Source: CALARM01 sp036746235
Lineage (GTDB): Bacteria > Vulcanimicrobiota > SpSt-956 > JAKJGF01
Direction of reading: 5' to 3'
DNA: 64,000 bases
NCBI GenBank assembly: GCA_036746235.1
Contig: DAIOEN010000001.1
Span: 1-64,000, forward strand
In this document: positions 36,472 to 44,119 of the stretch, one piece after another
Layout: each line of letters starts with the position of its first letter
Numbering within the stretch: the first letter of the stretch is position 1
Made by a program: the position numbers and the translations under genes
The notes under the pieces: model-generated
What the model was told of the DNA's origin: nothing
The model's input: only the letters and a program-made list of their open reading frames with translations
Databases searched by the model: none

Positions 36472-36483
36472 CAACATCAAAAA

Positions 36484-37080
36484 TTAAACACGAAAATTAA
36501 ACACAGAAAATTCAGACACAGTATCAGCTTTTTTCCCATCTCTTGTATAGCCCTGCGTTCCCTGAGCCTGTTTCTTTAAAAGTTCCTGTTTTGCTTTCAT
36601 TTCCATCTGAGTTGCTTCGGCAGCTACAGCTCGATCCTGGCCTGAAGGTTCTGCAGGTGCAAGGGCTGCTCTTCTTATTACCTGCGCTTTTGTTATAGTA
36701 GCCCGCGGATTATTCGGGATCTCTGACGTATCAATACTTACCTCACCAGAGGTAGCATATTTTTTACCATCAGGGCCGGTAGTATATTGAAAGGTGGCTC
36801 CGCCACGTGCATATGAGCCTGCTGCTGATAGATGCATCTGCTCATGAAGCCTTACTTCTGCATCTATTTTTTTTAATTTATCTATTTCTCTCTGTGTTTT
36901 TTCATCATATTGACCTGAAGCATCAACACTTTTCGATTCATTTTTTTTCTGTAAAGAATCACTTCTCGAAGCAGAGTTTGCTTTTACATTAAATCTGCCA
37001 TAATTTATATATTCACTTCGGTCAGAAGATATGGCTGCAATAAACAAAGGAACATCACCTTCAATACTATTATAAAGCAC
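36484..37080 (-). CDS. SprA-related putative metalloprotease
   Basis: 198 residues. The C-terminal domain contains EVRLHEQMHLSAAGSYARG, with a zinc-binding HExxH (HEQMH), then GGATFQYTTGPDGKKYA, GEVSIDTSEI and RRAALAPAEPSGQDRAVAAEA. This order is characteristic of the SprA-related / CJM1_0395 putative metalloprotease family. The N-terminal about 70 residues are Ser/Lys-rich and unconserved. The predicted start is a GTG at 37080 with AGGAGA only one base away, closer than usual, so the true start is uncertain. Cell location and substrate are unknown. Confidence 0.8.
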   Translation of the reverse strand: MLYNSIEGDVPLFIAAISSDRSEYINYGRFNVKANSASRSDSLQKKNESKSVDASGQYDEKTQREIDKLKKIDAEVRLHEQMHLSAAGSYARGGATFQYTTGPDGKKYATSGEVSIDTSEIPNNPRATITKAQVIRRAALAPAEPSGQDRAVAAEATQMEMKAKQELLKKQAQGTQGYTRDGKKADTVSEFSVFNFRV

Positions 37081-37189
37081 TCTCCTGACTATAACAAGAT
37101 TTAATTAAAAATTAGTTCCAATGGACTGATATTTGAAAGATCGAGATTACAGGATATTTCCGGCAAAATTACTATGAAATTATGAGAGG

Positions 37190-38983
37190 TCAAAAAATCA
37201 CTTCCATAGTGCAGTCATTGCAATTAAAGTTTAAAAGGTATTTTTTTCCTTTTTCATCTACAAGATAAAGGTGCCCGGTTTTTTTACACCCTCTGCCGGG
37301 ACAGAGGCCGGCAGAATATTTCAAACAGTGTTTTGTTTTCATAACTGCCTGTCCTTTCATCTCTATTCCTGTCTCTGCGGCAGGTTCTATTACTTTCGCT
37401 CCATGTCTGGCATAAAATCTTTCTGCAAAACTGTTCATCACATTTCCCCGGAATGTAACAATTTCTTCAGAAAAGGGATAATTATTTTTCTCTATATAAG
37501 ATAATTTTCTCGAAAAAACCTCTTCCCTGTTCTTCCTCAACATATTTACAAGTTCTCTCCTGAGATTATTGATTTCTTTTACAGGTATAAAATATATATC
37601 TTTCAGCTCTATCTCAATCTGTTCTGCTGAAAATTCTGTCTCTCCCAGACTTGATAGCTGTTTTTTCAGGTTAAAGAGAGCATTTTCTCTGTTTCTGGCT
37701 ATCTCCATGTTAATTTCTACAGAGAGAAATGCTTTTATATTATCTTCATCTACGGCAGTAAGCAGAAGCTTTCCCATTTCCTCCGATACGGTCAATTTAA
37801 CCGAAACCTTTCTCTCAATTTTTGCATGTTTAAGCTGTTTAAGAAAATCTATATCAAGGTTTCTGTATATAAGGGTATCTTTTTTGATAACACTCATATC
37901 ATCGGGGAAAATTCTATTTTTCTCCACTCTTTTTACCGATGTTCCTCTGAGGATATGGGAATCATCAAAGAAACATATACCGTCACCGGCTTTCAGAGAA
38001 TGACTTGTTAAATAAAAGGAAATTTTATCACATTTAAAAACCTTTCCGCACTTTTTACCTGTAGATTTCGGAGTATTAAATGATATTATATCTTCACGCC
38101 TTCCCCTGAGAAAATAATCCGTATATCCTCTGTTAAACGTTTTCTCCGGGTCAGGAGTGAAATCTATCGAAATATTGCCGGTCGAAGTTTTTTTATAGCC
38201 TGCCATGTCAATCTTCTGCCTGTAAAAAGATACAATATTTTTCACATAATTAATATCTTTAAGTCTTCCTTCTATCTTGAAGGAATTTATGCCGGCATCG
38301 GCTAATTCTCTTATATAAGCGGACAGATTAAGATCTTTCAGAGATAACAGGTATTTATCTTTTATAATAAAATTACCGGACTCATCTGCGAGGGAGTAAA
38401 TTTTTCTGCATGGCTGGGCACACTCCCCCCTGTTACCGCTTCTTCCGCCTATAGCATAACTGAGATAACACTGACCGCTGTAGCATACACAGAGGGCTCC
38501 ATGAACAAAAAATTCCAGTTCTATTTCTGTTTTTTCTCTGATATGTTTTATTTCTTCCAGAGACAATTCCCTTGCAAGAATTGCTCTTTTAAAACCAACC
38601 TGTTCAAGAAATTTTATCTTTTCCAAACTGTTATTATGACATTGAGTACTTGCAATTAACGGGACAGGAGGGAGATCCATTTCCAGAAATCCCATATCCT
38701 GAATAATAAATGCATCAACGCCTGTTTCATAGAGTTTTTCTAAAAGTTCTTTTGCCTGACCTGTTTCCTTATCTGTAAGTATTGTGTTAATAGTAACATA
38801 AACACGGACAAAATACCTGTGAGCAAAAGAAACAAGTTCTTTTATATCTTCAATGGAATTTCCGGCAGAGGCTCTGGCGCCAAAACGTTCTGCACCTATA
38901 TAAACGGCATCTGCACCGCATTTTATAGCTGCCATACCACATTCCAGATCTTTAGCAGGTGAGAGAAGTTCTATTTTTTTCAT
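37190..38983 (-). CDS. U32 family protein (RlhA/YdcP-like, with DUF3656-type C terminus)
   Basis: 597 residues. The N-terminal U32 barrel reads KIELLSPAKDLECGMAAIKCGADAVYIGAERFGAR, with the conserved HGALCVCYSGQCYLS, RSGNRGECAQPCR and FKIEGR segments; their cysteines probably bind an Fe-S cluster. The C-terminal extension and Cys-rich end (HCLKYSAGLCPGRGCKK...CNDCTMEV) match the longer RlhA-type members. Despite the 'peptidase' name, characterised homologues (RlhA, TrhP, UbiU/V) hydroxylate RNA or quinone precursors; RlhA acts on 23S rRNA C2501. The target here is inferred only from length. No close ribosome site at the ATG. Confidence 0.85.
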   Translation of the reverse strand: MKKIELLSPAKDLECGMAAIKCGADAVYIGAERFGARASAGNSIEDIKELVSFAHRYFVRVYVTINTILTDKETGQAKELLEKLYETGVDAFIIQDMGFLEMDLPPVPLIASTQCHNNSLEKIKFLEQVGFKRAILARELSLEEIKHIREKTEIELEFFVHGALCVCYSGQCYLSYAIGGRSGNRGECAQPCRKIYSLADESGNFIIKDKYLLSLKDLNLSAYIRELADAGINSFKIEGRLKDINYVKNIVSFYRQKIDMAGYKKTSTGNISIDFTPDPEKTFNRGYTDYFLRGRREDIISFNTPKSTGKKCGKVFKCDKISFYLTSHSLKAGDGICFFDDSHILRGTSVKRVEKNRIFPDDMSVIKKDTLIYRNLDIDFLKQLKHAKIERKVSVKLTVSEEMGKLLLTAVDEDNIKAFLSVEINMEIARNRENALFNLKKQLSSLGETEFSAEQIEIELKDIYFIPVKEINNLRRELVNMLRKNREEVFSRKLSYIEKNNYPFSEEIVTFRGNVMNSFAERFYARHGAKVIEPAAETGIEMKGQAVMKTKHCLKYSAGLCPGRGCKKTGHLYLVDEKGKKYLLNFNCNDCTMEVIF

Positions 38984-39398
38984 AATCTCATTATAACAGA
39001 TTTTTTAGAGTAATACCATTTGTTGAGTATCTATAACATAATTGTTCTTCTTTAACAGTTTAAATTATTTTTTATGTTTTTAGTTTGTCCGAGAAGGATT
39101 TTTAAAATTCCCTATAGAATATAGCTTCAATAGCTTTCAGCTCAATAGCAATTTAATATTCACAAGTAAAAAGTCCGCCTCCCGAAGCAAGCGTCGCACA
39201 AAAGACATGCTCGGAGCGGACTCATTGAATAAACATATACTAGTATTTAACTAGTCATATTATACCATAAAATGTAAATTAATAGTTAAAATTTACATCA
39301 TATTTATTATCGACAGAAAAAAAAGAAACTTTAATAAAAAATAGAAGTTTTTTATTTCCGCCACATACCCTACATTTTACAGCTGGAGGCTTTAAAAT
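38984..39398. other. Divergent intergenic region with a GC-rich imperfect hairpin
   Basis: 415 bases without a gene, between the U32 gene (leftward) and the amidase gene (rightward). The one notable object is a hairpin at 39172-39222: AGTCCGC/GCGGACT, continued inward by TCCCGAAGCA against TGCTCGGA with two bulges. It is much more GC-rich than its surroundings. A small inverted repeat (ACTAGT...ACTAGT) lies at about 39239-39255. No T-run follows the hairpin, so a terminator is not evident; a small RNA or operator is possible. Confidence 0.4.
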
Positions 39399-40457
39399 AT
39401 GAATATTACAGGAATAATATTTCACTGGTCAGAAGGAACATACGATCAAACTTTCAATAATTATCATTACAATATTACCTATGATAGTAATACAAAAAAA
39501 GCGAGTGTAGTCAAAACATGTTGCAGTGATTTTGAACCGAAGGATCATACCTGGCACAGGAATAGTGGCAGAATAGGCATATCACTCTGCTGTGCATCAG
39601 GGTTAAGCCGTGAAAATCCCGGAGATTTTCCGCCGGAAAAAGCTCAAATTGAAACAGCCTGTATCCTTGCAGGCAAACTGGCTCATATTTATAGCATAAA
39701 AAAAGATGAAATAAATACTCATGCCGTATGGGCTTTCATCGACGGTTACGGTATACATTCAAAAGACAAGGAAACAAAATGGGATCTATGGATACCTTCC
39801 TGGGAAGACGGGAAAAACCTGACACAGATTATGAAAGATAAAACCTTATGGTATAAGGATCAATATCATCTCCATGTAGATAATTCAGATGGTATTTATG
39901 AAGAAAGAACAATAGATTTGTTAAACGGCGAAAAACTTTATCTGCCGTCGATATTTAAAGTTGCCAGGGAAGCTCATATTGTCACTGAGAACCACGGAAG
40001 ATTCGAATATTCATGGCCTGAGTCGTTTAAAGATTGTATTGAAGAACATTATAAAATCTCAGAAGGTTACACAGGTTATACAATGATAAGAAACGAACCG
40101 TGGTGTTTTCCATATAATACAGAATGCTATTTCGGACAGGAAATAAAAGAACAAAAACCTTTAGAAGAAGAAGAGGGATGGTATATATTGTTGAAAAGCA
40201 AAGAATTCCCTCCTAAAGGTACAAGGTTTATTATAAAAAACCCTGTTAACGGTAGATCGGTTATAGCTATAGGAGGTTATGAAACAGGGAGAGGCAACAG
40301 CGGAAATCTGATAGGCGGGGTATGTGAAGAAATACACCACTATCTGGGAACAGGTCATGGAAGTAAACTGGAAGTTGGAGTGGCATATGAGCAGACACTA
40401 TGCCCGGGGCCGGTAACGGGAAAGAAAAGTTTTCCGGTCAAAACAGGGATCGGGTAA
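39399..40457 (+). CDS. N-acetylmuramoyl-L-alanine amidase-like protein with double-psi beta-barrel-like C terminus
   Basis: 352 residues. Residues 1-130 resemble the amidase_2/PGRP fold: zinc-ligand His9 in GIIFHWSEG, WHRNSGRIGISLCCA (like the AWHAG..SIGIE block), Thr/His in INTHAVWA and a final ligand candidate Asp129 in KWDLW. A charged middle region is followed by about 90 C-terminal residues (PPKGTRFIIKNPVNGRSVIAIG...HYLGTGHGSKLEVGVAY) that resemble RlpA/expansin-like double-psi beta barrels. No signal peptide is visible, so export would need another route. Substrate is inferred as peptidoglycan. Ends at a perfect palindromic terminator. Confidence 0.68.
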   Translation: MNITGIIFHWSEGTYDQTFNNYHYNITYDSNTKKASVVKTCCSDFEPKDHTWHRNSGRIGISLCCASGLSRENPGDFPPEKAQIETACILAGKLAHIYSIKKDEINTHAVWAFIDGYGIHSKDKETKWDLWIPSWEDGKNLTQIMKDKTLWYKDQYHLHVDNSDGIYEERTIDLLNGEKLYLPSIFKVAREAHIVTENHGRFEYSWPESFKDCIEEHYKISEGYTGYTMIRNEPWCFPYNTECYFGQEIKEQKPLEEEEGWYILLKSKEFPPKGTRFIIKNPVNGRSVIAIGGYETGRGNSGNLIGGVCEEIHHYLGTGHGSKLEVGVAYEQTLCPGPVTGKKSFPVKTGIG

Positions 40458-40462
40458 AAATA

Positions 40463-40492
40463 TTTCAAAGGGGCGGATCCGCCCCTTTGAAA
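40463..40492. terminator. Perfect 30-bp palindrome between convergent genes
   Basis: TTTCAAAGGGGCGGA followed by its exact complement, with no loop, placed between the stops of the amidase gene and the GDPD gene (whose stop starts at 40493). Symmetry suits a bidirectional terminator. Flanking A/T tracts are short. Confidence 0.65.
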
Positions 40493-41455
40493 TTACCCCT
40501 CCATAAATCTCTCCGGTGTATCTGTTATAATCCCATCAACACCTGTCTTATTCACCAGTTTGTTCACAAGATCCGGCGAATTTGCCGTATAAGAATAAAC
40601 CAGCTTATCTTCTCCGTGGGCTTTCTTCACAAAAGTGCTTCCAATAAGTGCCCAGTAAGGTAATATTATATCGGCCTTCTGTCCCAATGAGCCTTTAAGT
40701 GAAATCCTCTCCCCTATTTCTTTGGACACAAGAAATCCGGCCCCTCCTCCTGCAAGCATACAGCCTATGGAAACCAGTGCCCCTGCTCCTCCTATAAGGC
40801 CTCCTGCAAGACCTGCAACCATACCGCCGACTGTGCCAATCTTCAATGCCTTTACCAGAGGATCGGGAGATATAAGAAGACCTGTTTTTATTTCCGGCGC
40901 CATAGCTTCTATATTCTCACTTACAGATTTATCAAAAGACGTTATAAATACTTCGTTTTTAAGACTTTTTTCTTCCACAAGCTTGAGTATATCCTTTTCA
41001 ATGCCAGGATATTGAAGGGAATTTTTCACTTCAATATCAACCTTTACTTTCCCCTTTGCCCATGTAAGAACCTCTTCCAAAGTGGGAATCTTTTCCCCTT
41101 TGAATTGAGAGCCGAACCATGAACCTGCATCAAGTTCTTTTAGTTCCGCCAGAGTGCAATCTCCTACCTTTCCTTTGCCGTTTGTAGTTCTATCGATAGT
41201 ATCATCATGCATGATAACAAGATGGCCGTCTTTTGTTCTGTGAACGTCAAGCTCTATTGCGGTTGCCCCATGCTTAAAAGCCTCTTTAAAAGAAGCCATA
41301 GTGTTTTCCGGCGCAAGTTTCGACGAGCCTCTGTGGGCTATTATAAGGGCCTTATTTGAAAGAGACGTTTTATCCTGGATCTCAAGGTCAGGTTCTTTCT
41401 GTTTTACCTGGCTTATTACAGGCTGTTTCTGAATAAAGGAACTTTCTATTTTCAT
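40493..41455 (-). CDS. Glycerophosphodiester phosphodiesterase with N-terminal tag and inserted glycine zipper
   Basis: GDPD enzyme hydrolysing glycerophosphodiesters. AHRG (40-43) supplies the catalytic His, ELDVHRTKDG (68-77) supplies Glu and Asp metal ligands, and MHDDTIDRTTNG (82-93) the second His; VKVDIEVK and VDGIITDTP complete the barrel. Two oddities: residues 1-33 follow the MxI...[KQ]DxxxL pattern shared with four other proteins here, and a glycine-zipper hydrophobic insert (about 206-243, VGGMVAGLAGGLIGGAGALV...) interrupts the barrel late in the sequence. The insert may attach the enzyme to a membrane. GAGGAAGGGG precedes the ATG. Confidence 0.88.
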   Translation of the reverse strand: MKIESSFIQKQPVISQVKQKEPDLEIQDKTSLSNKALIIAHRGSSKLAPENTMASFKEAFKHGATAIELDVHRTKDGHLVIMHDDTIDRTTNGKGKVGDCTLAELKELDAGSWFGSQFKGEKIPTLEEVLTWAKGKVKVDIEVKNSLQYPGIEKDILKLVEEKSLKNEVFITSFDKSVSENIEAMAPEIKTGLLISPDPLVKALKIGTVGGMVAGLAGGLIGGAGALVSIGCMLAGGGAGFLVSKEIGERISLKGSLGQKADIILPYWALIGSTFVKKAHGEDKLVYSYTANSPDLVNKLVNKTGVDGIITDTPERFMEG

Positions 41456-41541
41456 AAATTATACCCCTTCCTCAAGTTAACGATATATATACAAAATAAC
41501 ATTTATAATCAACCATGTCAATCAGATTTTATGTTAAAAAT

Positions 41542-41871
41542 TCAATCGACAAGCATCTCTTTTATAACGGATTTTACCTTCTTAATGGTATGTTCATCGA
41601 TTTCTCCGAGCCGTTTAATCAATCGTTTCTTATCTACAGTACGAATTTGATCAATTAACACCCATCCGTCTTTATCTTGAAATCTCACAGGCACACGGGT
41701 TTCATACGGATGAGATTGTGTTGTCATAGGAGCAATTATTACAGTCTCAATATATCTGTTCATTTCATCGGGTGAAATAATAACACAGGGACGCATTTTT
41801 TTTATTTCATGGCCTGTAGCAGGGTCAAGGGAAATCAGAAATACATCATACTGGCTGACTACCATTCCCAT
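41542..41871 (-). CDS. mazF: MazF/PemK-family toxin (mRNA endoribonuclease)
   Basis: 109 residues, typical for MazF. Conserved SQYDVFLISLDPATGHEIKKMRPCVIISPDEMN, then VIIAPMTTQSHPYETRV and the C-terminal LIDQIRTVDKKRLIKRLG. The toxin cleaves mRNA or rRNA at short sequences when its antitoxin is lost. Its start overlaps the antitoxin gene's 3' end by 13 bases, giving translational coupling. The exact start (41871 or the second Met two codons on) is open. Confidence 0.92.
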   Translation of the reverse strand: MGMVVSQYDVFLISLDPATGHEIKKMRPCVIISPDEMNRYIETVIIAPMTTQSHPYETRVPVRFQDKDGWVLIDQIRTVDKKRLIKRLGEIDEHTIKKVKSVIKEMLVD

Positions 41872-42107
41872 CCCGCCATATCCAGATCGATATTATCATC
41901 AATAATCAGTCGATCGTCATTTAATTCTCTCATTTCTTTAAAAGACTTCTCCCAGTTTTTTCTTGGCTCTGCTTTAACAGGTTTAATGATTATATTTTTA
42001 TTTTTTACTTCAAGAAAAACTTCTTTTTCTATCTGACATTCTTCCAATATTTTCTTTGGTATCCTTATTCCTTTAGAATTACCTATCGGAACAACAGTTG
42101 CTCTCAT
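41859..42107 (-). CDS. mazE: MazE-like AbrB-fold antitoxin
   Basis: 82 residues from the ATG at 42107, placed 5-6 bases after GGGGTG (a GTG at 42116 would add three residues). The N-terminal swapped-hairpin fold reads VVPIGNSKGIRIPKKILEE; the acidic C terminus (DDRLIIDDNIDLDMAGWEW) would bind MazF. The protein represses its own promoter through a palindromic operator directly upstream. Confidence 0.9.
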   Translation of the reverse strand: MRATVVPIGNSKGIRIPKKILEECQIEKEVFLEVKNKNIIIKPVKAEPRKNWEKSFKEMRELNDDRLIIDDNIDLDMAGWEW

Positions 42108-42122
42108 ATACATCACCCCAAA

Positions 42123-42154
42123 GTAATTATAATGTAATTACCATAATAAGTCAA
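42123..42154 (-). promoter_or_regulatory. mazEF promoter with overlapping palindromic operator
   Basis: On the minus strand: TTGACT (-35, 42149-42154), 17-base spacer, TATAAT (-10, 42126-42131). An inverted repeat GTAATTA-N5-TAATTAC (42123-42141) covers the -10 box, as expected for autorepression by MazE-MazF. Confidence 0.75.
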
Positions 42155-42180
42155 GAATTACCTTCAACACGAAAATAAAC

Positions 42181-42210
42181 TTGACTTTCTCAGTAAAAAA
42201 ATCTTATTAT
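42181..42210 (+). promoter_or_regulatory. Promoter of the DUF6765-like gene
   Basis: TTGACT (-35, 42181-42186), 18-base spacer, TATTAT (-10, 42205-42210). An AGAGGGGA ribosome site follows before the ATG at 42248. Confidence 0.6.
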
Positions 42211-42247
42211 ATATAAAGAACATAGATGAAAGAGGGGAAAATTCACT

Positions 42248-43411
42248 ATGAATATAGATTTCCATTATTACTGTATAGCAATTCTATCTATGGCGGCAGG
42301 ATTTGACAGGGAGGATGCTTTCACTATTGCCTATGCTTCCCAGTATACTGATGATGCTACAGACAACACTCCTTTAATTATCGGTAAAGAAGGGAATGAA
42401 TTCTATCCTGTCCGTACACAGCATATAGGAGTTAAAGCCTTCCTGGAGAGCTACTGGAGAGAAATCTATATGCCATTTCATTTTCCTCCTCCTCATTCCT
42501 ACGGGAACGGCAATTTTTCTTTTATTGTGGAATCCGCACATGATGAGTCCGTTCTGTCTCACAGGATTCTGGATGAAGCCCTGAATGAGCCTCCGGATGA
42601 AACAATCAGCCACCCTGATGAAATAACATGTATGAGGCTTAAATGGCGCAGAAATCTCTGCCGTACCGGCATAGCAATACATACCTTTTCAGACTCCTGG
42701 GCACATCAGGGTTTTTCCGGGAGATTTAGCTGGGAAAACAATGTTATTGCCATATATGAACTTGCCTATGATAAAGATGAAGAAGAATACAACAGGCGAA
42801 GCATTTTCTGGAGGGTATTGCCACCGGTAGGTCATGCAAGAACGGGTCTCTATGCTGACAATACGGATTTTATCGGAAAATATATTATCAGAAAAAACGG
42901 CACAGGGACAGAAGAAATTAAAAGAAATAATCAGATAGAATTCCTGCAGGCATCAGAGGCTGTTTATAATAAACTGCTTTATGCAAAAAAGCCTGATTAC
43001 AGAGAAAAAGTCAATATAATTCCCTGGGAAAATCTGAAAGATAAAATCAATAAATTACTCATGTCACATGAGGTTAACATGAAAAAAAGATGCTGGAACT
43101 GGCTCCGGGAATTCAAAGATATAATTACGGGCAATATGTGGAGACATTTCAGATATGATATAAAAAAATGGAAAAGATATGCTTTAAAGTCTGCCGGAAA
43201 TAAGAAGATAGATGATATGTACAACTTTCCTGATGTAAAATGGGAAGATTTCCGGCAATCCCTCTGGTTTCATTTCCATGAAGCGGCGAGACAGCAGCGT
43301 AATTTTGTAATGAATAAACTGCCGCCCCCTTACGGTACAAAAGAAGGTTTTCCTGAAACAAAAAGGAATTTCAACGAAAATTCTCTATTTGATACAGATA
43401 AAAAAGTTTAA
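42248..43411 (+). CDS. DUF6765-like protein (phospholipase C/P1-nuclease-like fold suspected)
   Basis: 387 residues. The start MNIDFHYYCIAILSMAAGF and the following EDAFTIAYASQYTDDAT, PVRTQHIG and FHFPPPHSYG blocks match what I recall of the DUF6765 family. A His/Asp-rich core (GIAIHTFSDSWAHQGFSG, VGHARTGLYAD, LWFHFHEAARQQ) resembles the metal-binding helices of zinc-dependent phospholipase C-like proteins. No signal peptide. Function is unknown; a metal-dependent hydrolase is a guess from the His/Asp pattern. It has its own promoter, so it is likely a single-gene unit. Confidence 0.7.
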   Translation: MNIDFHYYCIAILSMAAGFDREDAFTIAYASQYTDDATDNTPLIIGKEGNEFYPVRTQHIGVKAFLESYWREIYMPFHFPPPHSYGNGNFSFIVESAHDESVLSHRILDEALNEPPDETISHPDEITCMRLKWRRNLCRTGIAIHTFSDSWAHQGFSGRFSWENNVIAIYELAYDKDEEEYNRRSIFWRVLPPVGHARTGLYADNTDFIGKYIIRKNGTGTEEIKRNNQIEFLQASEAVYNKLLYAKKPDYREKVNIIPWENLKDKINKLLMSHEVNMKKRCWNWLREFKDIITGNMWRHFRYDIKKWKRYALKSAGNKKIDDMYNFPDVKWEDFRQSLWFHFHEAARQQRNFVMNKLPPPYGTKEGFPETKRNFNENSLFDTDKKV

Positions 43412-43531
43412 ATTATTTGGATAAATTGCCTCTACATAGTTTTTATATAAAGCTTTATTTTACGACATTAAAAATGAACATTCCTATACCCTTGAGTTTA
43501 TGATATGTAGCATATTATTCTATTCACGACT

Positions 43532-43614
43532 AACAGGTATGACCGGAGCGGTCACAACCAAATATGAAAATGAATATACAGTGAAGCATAAAACTACATC
43601 ATTTTCATATAAAT
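43532..43614 (+). repeat. 83-bp dispersed palindromic element, copy B
   Basis: Gap-free match to the minus strand of 1084-1166 (about 80 % identity). Begins AACAGGTATGACCGGAGCGG with a perfect TGACCG-gag-CGGTCA hairpin, followed by the stem ATATGAAAAT/ATTTTCATAT. It sits upstream of the crcB promoter, so it is not part of the expected crcB transcript. Confidence 0.6.
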
Positions 43615-43638
43615 TCCTCCTTTTCTTATTTTTCTCCA

Positions 43639-43667
43639 TTGAAAAAAGAGAAAAAAACCTTTATAAT
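43639..43667 (+). promoter_or_regulatory. Strong sigma70-type promoter of crcB
   Basis: TTGAAA (-35, 43639-43644), 17-base spacer, TATAAT (-10, 43662-43667). The predicted leader is only about 25 bases, with AAAGGAG before the ATG. That is too short for a fluoride riboswitch. Confidence 0.75.
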
Positions 43668-43699
43668 ATAATTTAAAATTTACTGTTAAAGGAGACGTT

Positions 43700-44068
43700 A
43701 TGAGTTCATATATACTTGTTTTTATAGGGGGAGGACTGGGGGCGAGCTTCAGATATCTTATGAGTATGATCTTTGCCGCTCATCTGAAATATCCTTATGG
43801 AACCTTTATAATAAATGTCCTGGGAAGTTTCCTTCTTGGATTTATACTTATGACTTCATTGAGTAAAACAGGTACGGGGCTAAAATTAAATACATTTTTA
43901 ACGATAGGCTTTACAGGAGGTTTTACAACCTTCAGTACTTTTACATATGAAGCAATAAATCTGATAAATCAGGGATTAATTGTACAGAGTATTTCTTATA
44001 TATTTCTCAGTATTATTTGCGGTCTGCTCGGTATTTACATGGGGATATCCATGGCAAAATTCATATAA
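43700..44068 (+). CDS. crcB: Fluoride channel/exporter Fluc
   Basis: Small four-helix membrane protein (122 residues) that dimerises into a fluoride channel. Conserved GGGLGASFRY, YPYGTFIINVLGSFLLGF with the pore Asn, and the GFTGGFTTFSTF phenylalanine/threonine block are all present. Only one copy is seen, so it would form a homodimer. Closed by a hairpin at its stop codon. Confidence 0.95.
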   Translation: MSSYILVFIGGGLGASFRYLMSMIFAAHLKYPYGTFIINVLGSFLLGFILMTSLSKTGTGLKLNTFLTIGFTGGFTTFSTFTYEAINLINQGLIVQSISYIFLSIICGLLGIYMGISMAKFI

Positions 44069-44094
44069 AAGTAATGTATAGAAGTCATTACTTT
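44068..44094. terminator. Hairpin after crcB
   Basis: AAAGTAATG (44068-44076) pairs with CATTACTTT (44086-44094), 9-base loop, between the convergent crcB and PP2C genes. The T-run is short. Confidence 0.5.
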
Positions 44095-44119
44095 ACAACT
44101 GTCAGAATTACTATTTTTT

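Noticed and set aside
39172..39222. tRNA gene in the 38984-39398 gap
   Set aside because: One long imperfect hairpin with no cloverleaf, no anticodon arm and no GTTCRA T-loop sequence.
43412..43699. Fluoride riboswitch upstream of crcB
   Set aside because: No GGCGAUGG-like fluoride aptamer sequence is present, and a strong promoter at 43639-43667 leaves a leader of only about 25 bases.
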